Shown piece after piece: positions 8,326 through 16,526 of a stretch of DNA of 64,000 nucleotides (positions within the stretch are counted from its first letter, which is position 1; each line of letters starts with the position of its first letter). The notes below the pieces were generated by a model, which had not been told where the DNA came from, ran no database searches, and saw only the letters and a list, made by a program, of their open reading frames with translations. The stretch is taken from positions 248,001 through 312,000 of the forward strand of contig JALHNO010000004.1 in NCBI GenBank assembly GCA_022843465.1, in the 5' to 3' direction. A program made the position numbers and the translations under genes. Origin of the DNA: Pseudomonadota bacterium (lineage in GTDB: Bacteria; Pseudomonadota; Gammaproteobacteria; Xanthomonadales; Ahniellaceae).

Positions 8326-8762
8326 TGGAAGGCTTTCAGCAACACCGTGTCGGTAGGGGATATGACCGTCACGCCCTGGCGCAATGGCCCGTACTCGTCG
8401 AAAGGGCCCGCCATGGGAAGTGGCTCAGTCGCTTCGATAATCGTACTGCCGGCGTCTGGTTCAGCGGCAATACGCTCGGATCCCTGTAGACACCGAGTCC
8501 GGTTGCAGGGCGCTCCACGAACTTCATCCGTGCCGCCCGCGTCAAGGTCGGCACCCGAATGCTGACCGCCGAAGTCGATTTCTGGAACCCCGATCAGCCC
8601 AGGCCCACCGTGCCGCCGCATCGGAATGCAAAGACAGCGTCGGCATCACCGCCATGGCCGGCGTGCGCGACGACAGCCGCGCCAGCTAGGTCACCTCCGG
8701 CTTCTGTGCATGGCGGAACTTGGGGGAGCCACGCAGCGCTGGCGGTGGTGCAGTTCAAGGCA
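8326..8762 (+). pseudogene. Decayed partial copy of the propeller-like gene at 5932
   Basis: Nucleotide similarity to about 6568-7140 is visible throughout: CAGCAACACCGTGTCG, CAATGGCCCGTACTCGTC, CTTCATCCGTGCCGCCCGC and the final GTGGTGCAGTTCAA are shared in the same order. The copy has an in-frame stop, frameshifts and internal deletions, so no intact product is possible. It starts immediately after the GGGACAATT inverted repeat. It is the remnant of a duplication of the downstream half of the 5932 gene. Confidence 0.75.
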
Positions 8763-9179
8763 TCTGGCCACTGCGCCCGCAGATTGGCCGTCGCCACCGG
8801 AAGTAACGGTCACAGGTGGCGCTTGCACCTGCTCCGTTGCACTGCCGACATCGTCGATGTCCAGTCTTGCCGTCAGACTTCGATTCATTCCGCGTAGACC
8901 GCTGCGCCAGCCGCGGTGCTCTGCCTGGCTGCGTCGGACCTTGAGTCACTCAATGTTCGACGGCCCGTTCCAGCCGCAAGCCCAGGTCGGGGCATCCATG
9001 CATCGAATCCTGAATCGTCTCGTCATCTTTCCGTGCGCTGTGATACTGCTGTGCTGTGCGTGCAAGGCGACGACCGAGCCACGGGCGCAAAAGGGCTGGT
9101 CGTGTTGCGCGATCGGCCTGGAGCCAGTTTGCCACCGATTTGCGACAAGCAATCACCCACAACCAGGAAAGGTACGTCC
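8763..9179. other. Intergenic stretch, no gene recognised
   Basis: Between the pseudogene and the SUKH gene. Open frames on both strands lack ribosome sites. The segment near 9000-9160 (MHRILNRLVIFPCAVILLCCACK in one frame) superficially resembles a lipoprotein signal but runs into the SUKH frame without a separate stop, so it may be an upstream N-terminal extension or chance. Confidence 0.3.
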
Positions 9180-9869
9180 ATGCCGCAAGCTGCTTTCGAC
9201 CGAATCCATGCGCAGATGAATAGAGTCAACACATTGGAACGCACTACGCGCGATACTCATTACAAGTACCTGACAGATCGCGGCGACAAGCCAGAACCTT
9301 ACGAGCAGTACATGGCGACATGCGCCAGTTATGCCCGCTTTGGCGAGCCAGCTACAGAGTCGGAGATTGCGCATCTGCAACTGCTCTCTGGTCCAGAACT
9401 TCCGCCCGATCTCACGCAGTTCTATCGCACCCTGGGTACGCTCTCGGGAGGAGCGCGGTTGCAGGATCTTGTGGTCTACGCACCGCGATCACTGCTCGAG
9501 TTTGCAAGACCGGATGCTGCTCCGTATCAGCGCATCGTATGCATCGGATTGGTCGACATGATCGTGCTGTCCTGGGGCGGGGATCGTCTTGAGTTTGATC
9601 CGAACAGCAGCGGGGGGCTGACCTCAGCAGAGGTCGCCTTGCTCAATGCGCGCTACAGCGTTGTCGGTCATCACGCTGCGGCAGATGGCGAGGCTGCCGT
9701 GTACCTGTTCTTCGACCAAAGAGGACAGTTTGGGACACTGTTCTATCATCAGGACGCGTTCGACGAGTTTTACGCCGATCACTTGATACCGCTACTGCAA
9801 TCCAGCAGCGCCAGCCAGACCTTCGATCAGGCGCTTGCCGCCTTTGTCGATACCGCTGCAGCGCTCTAG
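9180..9869 (+). CDS. SMI1/KNR4 (SUKH) family protein
   Basis: A 229-residue protein from ATG 9180, with AGGAAAGG upstream. ATESEIAHLQLLSGPELPPDLTQFYRTLG (about residues 58-86) matches the SUKH core pattern in which an acidic/hydrophobic helix is followed by LPxDxxxFY. The later IGLVDMIVLSWGGDRLEFDP and VYLFFDQRGQFGTLF segments fit the mixed beta sheet. SUKH proteins commonly act as immunity proteins against secreted nuclease or other polymorphic toxins. No toxin gene is adjacent, so this may be an orphan immunity gene or serve another role. It lies inside the segment bracketed by the 117-base direct repeats. Confidence 0.6.
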   Translation: MPQAAFDRIHAQMNRVNTLERTTRDTHYKYLTDRGDKPEPYEQYMATCASYARFGEPATESEIAHLQLLSGPELPPDLTQFYRTLGTLSGGARLQDLVVYAPRSLLEFARPDAAPYQRIVCIGLVDMIVLSWGGDRLEFDPNSSGGLTSAEVALLNARYSVVGHHAAADGEAAVYLFFDQRGQFGTLFYHQDAFDEFYADHLIPLLQSSSASQTFDQALAAFVDTAAAL

Positions 9870-10457
9870 GCTCGGGCGACCACTGAGGGGTGGACACGAC
9901 CGCGATCGCTGGGGCTCTTTCGCAGCCGAGAAATGGTGCCAGGGACAATTTCCCGGAACAGCGTCGTTGGCACCCGCTCCGCTGATCAGCCATGTGGAAA
10001 CGTGTTGCGAGTTCGTTGCACAGGCGATTTCGCTGTTGCCGGCATTCGGCGACTGCCTGCGCAACAATCGAGCGGCGCCGGCGCAGGCTTCGAGCGTCCA
10101 CCAACGGGTGCTGCGCATCATCGCGGGCTGAGCCGGCGGCGCGGCCGTTGTGCGGGCACCTTCTCCGGCCAAGGTCGCTGATGCCCGGACGAATGCCTTG
10201 AGTAGCCGTCCTCGCTGCACAGAAATGCACGGCGCAAGATAGCCATCCGCAGTGGAATGCGCTGGCGCGCCGTGCCTGCGCTGGTCTGGTCCTGTTGCAC
10301 GAACCGCCACCCTCAGTATGCGAGCGCCATCAGTTCAAGGGCGGGGCGAGGGCGCGGAGGTTTCAGAATCATGGGCCTCCTCGATTCGGCGCATTGTCCG
10401 CCGGCATCCGACTCCGGCCGGAGAGCAGCCGCTGAACAGAGTTCGCCATGGTCAGGT
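9870..10457. other. Intergenic region holding repeat copy 2
   Basis: Contains a second GGGACAATT element (9935-9954) and the duplicated Hpt gene tail (10021-10137). The rest (10138-10457) shows no gene, promoter or RNA that I can support. Confidence 0.4.
10021..10137 (+). repeat. Direct repeat, copy 2 (Hpt gene tail remnant)
   Basis: Near-identical to 8083-8199, including the codons AISLLPAFGDCLRNNRAAPAQASSVHQRV and the stop. The upstream Hpt core with its phospho-histidine is missing here, so this is a gene remnant and not a second functional gene. Confidence 0.85.
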
Positions 10458-12056
10458 TCAGTGACAGGAGAGTGGGCGACTGGTCGCCGCGTTGGCGTCG
10501 ATGTGCAGCAGTCGGCCTTCGGAGTCGTGAAAGAGTATCTGGCCGAGGTGTTCATGAACCTGGGCGGGCGTAGCGCGCGGCCAGCGGACCTGCGCCACGA
10601 CCCGATGTGCCGTGGTGCTGACCACGAAGTAGTCGATGTGATTGCCAGAGTGGAGCGCGGCAATAATGCCGCGATCGAGCGCAATGAACGAGCTGGCAGG
10701 CTCGGGGCCCTCTGGCCATATGCACAAAATGCAGCGCCGGTCCGTGCGGTCTGCGCGATAGCGCAGCTCCGCATGATCATCGACCTGTTGCACGGCTGGT
10801 TGCAGGGCGACAGCGGCCGGATGCGGCAGCAGCGGAAGCGCTTCATCGATCTGGAGATCCTGTCGCGAGAGCAAACGCCGCGACGGTGTCTCGTAGACCC
10901 AGTCGCGCCAACCGCTGGAACCCTTCACCAGAAAAACTTCGCGATCAGCGAAGAAGCCGGCCGCATGAATCTGGCCGCCGAGATCGCCGACGTGCCACAG
11001 CGGGTCGCAGGCCGGCGTCTGGGTGTCGAGCACGAGGATGCGCTGCTCGATCACGACCGTCCAGCCGATGCCGTTGAAACTGCGCGCGAAGAACGCCAGC
11101 GGCAGCACGCCGCGATCTGCAATCGAATGAGTGACCAGATCAAGTCGCGAGACGCGCGTCACCCGCTCGCGTTGCGCGACAGCGAGCGCGACCCGGCCGA
11201 GATCGCTGCCGACCAGTCGGTAGGCGGGAACCGCATAGCGCTGCCTGATCTTGCCGTTGCCATCGAGAATGGCGACACCCGCTTCGCCCAGTGCCACCAG
11301 ATAGCGCTGGCCCGGCAAGACCAGGGCATCGTGGATGGCGTGCAATCCGGGCGAGGGCGGGGCGCATTCGATGGGTGCAGTGAGCTTCCAGAGCGGGGTC
11401 GTTTCAACCAACTGGGTGAGGTCCCAGCCGGGCATGTCGGCCTTCAGATAGGGATCTCCTGACAGGCTCATCAGTGAATCAAGTTCCTTGCGTGTGAAGG
11501 CATTGCGGGCTGCGGTTCGATCGGCGGCGACTGCCGGCAACAGGTGCGTCGCCAACGCACGCACCGCTGGTCCTTTGGTCGAAACTTCCATCAGGGCCCG
11601 CGCCATCTCCGTGCGCACGTCGGCGTTCGCATGCGGATCTGACAGCGCGTCTATCGTTGGCGCATAGCGTTCAATCGTATCGGGCAACAGGGCGGCGCGT
11701 TGCACCAGTGCGCGCCCGCCCAACTCGCCGCCGACACGCTCGGCCGCAAGCAACCACTCAATGGCGCGTTGCCGCGCCTGCGGCAGCGGCCAGACTGCGT
11801 TGACGGCCGCAAGCCAGTCGCCCTGTGCAATCAGCGCATCGCCCCAGTCGAGGCGCAATTGATCGGCAAGAGCAGGGTGCTTTGATTCCAGCATCTGGAT
11901 CGCAGCCGAAAAGGCGCCGTCGCGCCGTGCCACCTGGACCGCCCGCTGACTGTCGCCGGCCAGCATCAGAAAGCGGATGATGGTCGCTGCCGGCATGTCC
12001 CAGCCCAGCGCAAGCTCGGCAGCCTGGCTATCGCGGCCATGTTTGCTGAGATAGAG
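10458..12056 (-). pseudogene. TPR/beta-propeller-like protein gene, 5' end cut by Tn3-type element
   Basis: A single open frame encodes at least 512 residues from ATG 11996. Coherent helical-repeat sequence continues upstream of that codon (LYLSKHGRDSQAAELALGW) right up to the transposon edge, where a stop appears at 12066-12068 within the candidate terminal repeat. The true N-terminus is therefore lost. About the first 170 visible residues are Ala/Leu-rich helices like TPR or similar repeats. The remainder has alternating hydrophobic strands (YLVALGEAGVAILDGNGKI, GWTVVIEQRILVLDTQTP) like a beta-propeller. Architecture is compatible with the bpX proteins of MoxR-vWA-propeller systems, but no partner gene is visible, so that is only a suggestion. 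Confidence 0.55.
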
Positions 12057-12099
12057 GGTTGGCCGTTAACTCGGGAAAAGTTCGACAATCTTCTGTAAG
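12056..12099. repeat. Candidate terminal inverted repeat of the Tn3-family element
   Basis: The segment begins GGGTTGGCCGTTAAC and ends TAAG directly before the tnpA stop codon. A G-rich outer end and a TAAG inner end are typical of Tn3-family termini, usually about 38-40 bases. It also marks the exact point where the neighbouring gene frame is interrupted. No inverted partner was found elsewhere in the window by eye. Confidence 0.4.
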
Positions 12100-15000
12100 T
12101 CAATGAACCGTAAAGTTTTCGGGGCCGGCACCAGAGGACTTCGGCTGCCAGTCTGCCTGCGAGGGATCTGAGTCCCGATTGCTGTCCACCAGCATCAAGC
12201 CGAAACGGTTGAGGTGTCCCATTCGGAACGGCGACGTGCCTGCCATCGCCTCCTCCGTGAGCTCGTAGCCTTCGGCTTCGAGTTCGCGGAGGACCCGAGT
12301 CATCTCGTTGACGCTGTGCAGGATGATCAGGTTCGCGGCCAGGTGCGCCCACTTCATCAGTTTCTGCTGTTCGTGGCGCATGTTCTCGGCCACGACGCCT
12401 TCCCCGCCGAAGAACACCAGTCGCATGAAGCCGTTGAACTGTTCACTCTTGTTGGTGGCGCGGTGAATCGTCCTGCGCAGCTCGACATCGTCCACGTAGT
12501 CGAGCAGGAAGAGCGTGCGGATCACGCGCCCGAGTTCGACGAACGCGAAGTAGATCGGGTTCTTCCGATTCTGCGTGCCCAGCCGGCGGAGAATCGACGA
12601 CGAGGTTAGCAACCCTGCCTTGATGGACACCGCGATGCGCATCATCTCCGGCAGGTGCTCTTCGATCAGGTCCCACTTGATCGCCGCGTCCATCAGCGCA
12701 TTGATATGCGTGTAGCGCTGCTTGGGTTCGGCGCGACTGAAGGAGCAATCCCCGAGATCCCGGATCCTGGGCATCAGCTTGATGCCGAGCAGGTACGCCA
12801 ATGCAAACACCGGGTAGCTCTGCGACTGCGTATCGCCATGCACCGTGTCCGGCTGGATCTCCGAGGCGTTCTTGAGCAGGCCGTCCAGAATGTGGATAGC
12901 CTCGTAAGTTCCGCAGGTGGTGAAGTGCGCCATCAGAGCGATGTAGCGGTCGGACACATGGTAGTAGCCGAGGCCGCCATACCCTCCATACCGGATGTGG
13001 CGTTCGGAGATGAGGTTCTGCTCGTAGATGTTCCATTTCTTTCCATCGGCGGACGCGCTCATCCCGCTGCCCCAATACTTTGGAAGCTGGAACTGGTTGA
13101 AGCAGTTGATGACCTTGACGATCGCTCGATCCAAGGTCTCCTCGGTCACGTACTGCTGGTTCAACCAGGCGACCTGTTTGCGCGAGACCAGACGCACGGA
13201 GCGCTCGGTCTGGGAGGCGCCGAGATTCAGCCCGTAGCAGATCAGCGACACCACGATGCGGAGCGACAGGTCCTTGAGGCGGCCTTTCTCGCCGGCCACG
13301 GTACGGAACTCCGACGCCACGTTGGCCCACCGGCAGGCGTCGACCAGCACGTCGGCGACGTTGACCTCGGCCATTCTGGCCGTGATTTCGGCTTCCAGCA
13401 GCTTCACCTCGGGGCTCAGCTCGTTGCGCCGAATTCGCGACAGCTTGAGCTTGTTGTTGACGATCTCGGCGAACGGATTGTTGGGGAAGCGCGCGTCGAC
13501 CTGGGCGGTCTTGGCACCCAGTTCGCGCCGCAGCTTCGCCACGTGCTTGACCGGGTCGATCTCGATCCGGGTGGTCTCGCCATAGGCGTCGAGTTCCTTG
13601 GCGAAGCGCTCGTCGTCGAGCAGGTGCTCCCGGTAGTCATCAAACCGGTTGCCCTTGGGCACGAACAGCTCGCCCGACTTCAGTTCGTTGCGCAGCCGGA
13701 AATGGATCGCCAATTCGAGGAACACCCGGTCGAGCGCCGGCCCCTCAGGCGTATCGATCTCGACGTGCCGAGGCCAGGGCTCCTTGAGCCAACGCAAATC
13801 CTTGGGATCGAGGCCGGCGTCCTCATGAGTGATGACGCGCTTGCGCCGCAGCTTTCGCAGCCGTTGCAGCACGCCGAGCAGCGCTCGGCTGTCGGACGCC
13901 TCGTCGAGGCAATGCAGGTCGGCGATGTCGAGACAGTTGAGGAGCAGCGTGCGCATGCCTTCGTAGGGCTCGACCAGGAATGGCAGGTAGTCCTTGTGGC
14001 GCACGGACAGATGCTGCTGGCAGGCTGCGATCAGTGCGTCCTTGTCCTGATAGGTGTCCCGCAGCGCCGCCAGTTGCCTCACCGCACTGCCCCGGGTGTC
14101 GTCGGCCTGCAGCGTGGTCAGGAAACGCTCGATCAGCGTGTCGGCATCCGACCCGGTCGCCAGTCGGTGCTCCTGCAGCTTGCGAACGGCGATGTTCTCC
14201 AGCCGCTGCACGAAGCGCAGGTAGATATCGACCACATCATCCAGCGCCTGACCGCGTTGGGCGTGGATGAAGATGGCCGCGAGGCCGTAGCGCGTCGGGC
14301 CCTTCAGCCGCGCCATCTGGGCGGCGTCGTAGGCGCGGGCCCAGTCGCGAAAGAACCGCAGCTTGGAAGGCGGAATCTCGAGCGGTGGCATCTGGTCGGC
14401 CAGCCGCTTGAGGTTCTCCAGATGCTGCAGCCAGTGGCGTACCTCCCGATTGGTGGGCCGCTTGGGTTCACGCTTGAGTGCGTTCCAGCCGGTCAGCGGG
14501 TCGGTTCCGCGCTTGAGCAGTCCATCGATCATGGCGCGGCCCGCCGGACTCAGCGCCTCCGACAGGCGAGACAGGTACTGATCGTGGATTGCCGTGCGCG
14601 CCTCGCGCGCGATGTCTTCGAGCACGGAAAACACCGGCAGCTCGAAGCGTCGGCGAATCAATTCGTCGATTAGCTGATTAATAATGTCCGGAATGTTGTG
14701 CTTGGTCTGGGCCGCGTCCCGCGCGACTCCCTCCACCCAGCCACGGTGCGCGCGTAGCTCGAACGGTTCGACGCGCAGGACGCGGCGCAGCGCAGCAAGG
14801 TGATCGCGCTTGCTCTTGGTGCCGTCGTAGGCTTCGAGTCGATAGGCCGGGGGCAGGCGCTTGTAGCCCAGCGCCAAGGCAATGTGCGCCTTGATCCGCT
14901 CGGGCACGTGCTTGAGCAGCACGAAGTAGCCCAGGTACTGGAAGGCCTTGAAGTGGATGGTGAGACCGAGGCGCGCGTAGGGCTTCTTGGCGATACCGTG

Positions 15001-15105
15001 GATCAGGTCAAGGTCTTTCTTGCTGGGCGTGAACAGGCGCCGGAGGTCGCGCTCGCTGATGTCGTCGGTGAGGCGCCGGTAGGCGGTTTCGTACTCGGTT
15101 GTCAC
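12100..15105 (-). CDS. tnpA: Tn3-family transposase (DUF4158 type)
   Basis: A 1001-residue protein from a GTG with AAGGAG six bases upstream. The N-terminal RLFTPSKKDLDLIHGIAKKPYARLGLTIHFKAF region is the DUF4158 domain, followed by the long Tn3 transposase core. The DDE residues can be placed at about D687 (SADGKK), D758 (HGDTQSQ) and E888 (NKSEQFNGF), with the conserved C-terminal HLNRFG. The length is normal for the family and no frameshift or stop interrupts it, so it appears functional. It catalyses replicative transposition at the terminal inverted repeats. Its stop lies beside the candidate terminal repeat. Confidence 0.93.
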   Translation of the reverse strand: MTTEYETAYRRLTDDISERDLRRLFTPSKKDLDLIHGIAKKPYARLGLTIHFKAFQYLGYFVLLKHVPERIKAHIALALGYKRLPPAYRLEAYDGTKSKRDHLAALRRVLRVEPFELRAHRGWVEGVARDAAQTKHNIPDIINQLIDELIRRRFELPVFSVLEDIAREARTAIHDQYLSRLSEALSPAGRAMIDGLLKRGTDPLTGWNALKREPKRPTNREVRHWLQHLENLKRLADQMPPLEIPPSKLRFFRDWARAYDAAQMARLKGPTRYGLAAIFIHAQRGQALDDVVDIYLRFVQRLENIAVRKLQEHRLATGSDADTLIERFLTTLQADDTRGSAVRQLAALRDTYQDKDALIAACQQHLSVRHKDYLPFLVEPYEGMRTLLLNCLDIADLHCLDEASDSRALLGVLQRLRKLRRKRVITHEDAGLDPKDLRWLKEPWPRHVEIDTPEGPALDRVFLELAIHFRLRNELKSGELFVPKGNRFDDYREHLLDDERFAKELDAYGETTRIEIDPVKHVAKLRRELGAKTAQVDARFPNNPFAEIVNNKLKLSRIRRNELSPEVKLLEAEITARMAEVNVADVLVDACRWANVASEFRTVAGEKGRLKDLSLRIVVSLICYGLNLGASQTERSVRLVSRKQVAWLNQQYVTEETLDRAIVKVINCFNQFQLPKYWGSGMSASADGKKWNIYEQNLISERHIRYGGYGGLGYYHVSDRYIALMAHFTTCGTYEAIHILDGLLKNASEIQPDTVHGDTQSQSYPVFALAYLLGIKLMPRIRDLGDCSFSRAEPKQRYTHINALMDAAIKWDLIEEHLPEMMRIAVSIKAGLLTSSSILRRLGTQNRKNPIYFAFVELGRVIRTLFLLDYVDDVELRRTIHRATNKSEQFNGFMRLVFFGGEGVVAENMRHEQQKLMKWAHLAANLIILHSVNEMTRVLRELEAEGYELTEEAMAGTSPFRMGHLNRFGLMLVDSNRDSDPSQADWQPKSSGAGPENFTVH

Positions 15106-15123
15106 GCCGGCTCCTTGCGCACG

Positions 15124-16395
15124 TCAGTCCCAGACCTGACCGGTGGCCACGTCCCGAATCCTGGCTTCGAGGTAGCAATCGTTGTTGGTGGCGACCTGGT
15201 GCAACTCATCGAGCAGATCGCTGACGCGTTCGGTCAGGGTGGACTCATCCGCCTGCGCCGGCAGCTGGACGTGGTACCGGTCCCCTTTGCGCCCGAACTT
15301 CTGTCCACCGAGTCGCGCGAGGCACACCTCCTCGATGTGCCGGCGTGCGGCGGCAACGCCCCGTGTCTTGCCGACGAAGGGGCGCAGCGCGATCGACACT
15401 TCAAGCCGCACGACGTCGTCGGCGGGTGACGATGGGGCTGGGGCGGCCGCGGCAGGCAACGAGCGCGCGAGACCCGCCTCCAGCCGATCCCGATCGCTGG
15501 CCAACGGGTCGACGTAGCGCGCCGCCGATTGGATGTCGCGCCAGCCCACGTACTGCATCAAGGCCTTCAGGTCCCAGCCCTGATGGGTGGCCCAGCCGGC
15601 GAAACCCCGACGCAGCGAGTGACTCGTATAACTGCACGCATCGTCGACCCCGGCCTGGACGAAGAGACGTTGCAGCCACGGAATGATGCTCTTGCGGTTC
15701 ATGGGCTGCAGGCCCGGCGCCCCCCAGCGATTGACGCGCCGAAACAACGGGCCGGCGTCGAGCTTCGAGGCGGTCAGCCAGGCCTCCACTGCCTCGACGG
15801 GACACAGGCGGGTCAGCGCAGGCACCACCCAGCTGCGCCCCTGATTTTCGCGATCACTCTTGGAGCTCGGCAGCCACAACGTCAGGCTCTCGCCCGGCCG
15901 CAGGACCAGGTGTTCGATCCGCAGGCGGACCAGATCGTCGCTGCGGAAGGCGCGCCAGAAGCCGAGCAGCAGCAATGCGCGATTGCGGAGCGCCTGCATC
16001 TCGCCGGCCCGGTCGCCTTCCATGCGCGCTTGCGCTGCGGCGGCGCGGCAGAATGCATCGACGCGCTCAAGATCCGCGACCTGAAGCGGCGTCGCCTGCT
16101 TCTCGACCGTGGCATGCAACGCGCGAATGCCCTTGAAGGCCTGGCGCACGACCTCATCACGGGTCGGGTCTGGAAAGCCCTGACGACGATGCCAGCTTGC
16201 CAGTGCGGACAGGCGCTGCCGCAGGGTGTTGTTCGACAATGAGCCGGCGTACGCGGCGAGATACCGAGCGACAGCGTCCCCGGTCGCCGGCAGGAAGCCG
16301 CCGAAGTCCTCTTCAAAGTGGCGCGTGGCCTGCGCATAACTTTGCTGCGTGTTCTTGCGCGTGGCCGCGGCCAGGTAACGTTCCAGAGTCGTCAT
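15124..16395 (-). CDS. Tyrosine site-specific recombinase
   Basis: The start is taken at ATG 16395 (MTTLERYLAAATRK), where the core-binding SAM-like domain begins; the frame upstream to 16506 lacks this character. The 423-residue protein has the catalytic pattern: FRSDDLVRLRIEHL (Arg I), HSLRRGFAGWATHQG (HxxR box) and SAARYVDPL (nucleophilic Tyr). About 110 residues extend past the Tyr, more than in a minimal XerC-type enzyme. Next to tnpA it most likely resolves transposition cointegrates at a res-like site, or moves the element itself. No obvious core-site palindrome was found. Confidence 0.85.
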   Translation of the reverse strand: MTTLERYLAAATRKNTQQSYAQATRHFEEDFGGFLPATGDAVARYLAAYAGSLSNNTLRQRLSALASWHRRQGFPDPTRDEVVRQAFKGIRALHATVEKQATPLQVADLERVDAFCRAAAAQARMEGDRAGEMQALRNRALLLLGFWRAFRSDDLVRLRIEHLVLRPGESLTLWLPSSKSDRENQGRSWVVPALTRLCPVEAVEAWLTASKLDAGPLFRRVNRWGAPGLQPMNRKSIIPWLQRLFVQAGVDDACSYTSHSLRRGFAGWATHQGWDLKALMQYVGWRDIQSAARYVDPLASDRDRLEAGLARSLPAAAAPAPSSPADDVVRLEVSIALRPFVGKTRGVAAARRHIEEVCLARLGGQKFGRKGDRYHVQLPAQADESTLTERVSDLLDELHQVATNNDCYLEARIRDVATGQVWD

Positions 16396-16526
16396 GGAAG
16401 CAAGAGCCAAAAGAATCTCCAGCGATATATCACAAGGGCGAATGCGCAGCCGGACGACGCACAGGGCTTTCCGGCGAGACGAAACGGAAGGGGTCGAGGT
16501 CCACACCTTCCCTGCTCACGCGGTCC

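Larger units (their letters stand above)
12056..16395 (-). mobile_element. Tn3-family transposition/recombination module (one end visible)
   Basis: Contains a complete Tn3-family transposase gene at the outer edge and a tyrosine recombinase gene 18 bases upstream in the same direction, an arrangement seen in Tn3 relatives that resolve cointegrates with a tyrosine recombinase. The adjacent metal-resistance genes could be passengers. The right boundary is not identified, so the stated end covers only the recombination genes. Confidence 0.65.

Noticed and set aside
10257-11462. 401-codon open frame on the plus strand
   Set aside because: Antisense to the truncated TPR/propeller-like gene, which has the more natural amino-acid composition.
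12655-14673. 672-codon open frame on the plus strand
   Set aside because: It is antisense to the intact Tn3 transposase and has no protein-like features.
16396-16526. Right-hand terminal repeat of the Tn3 element next to the recombinase gene
   Set aside because: No inverted match to 12056-12099 was found here or elsewhere in the window.
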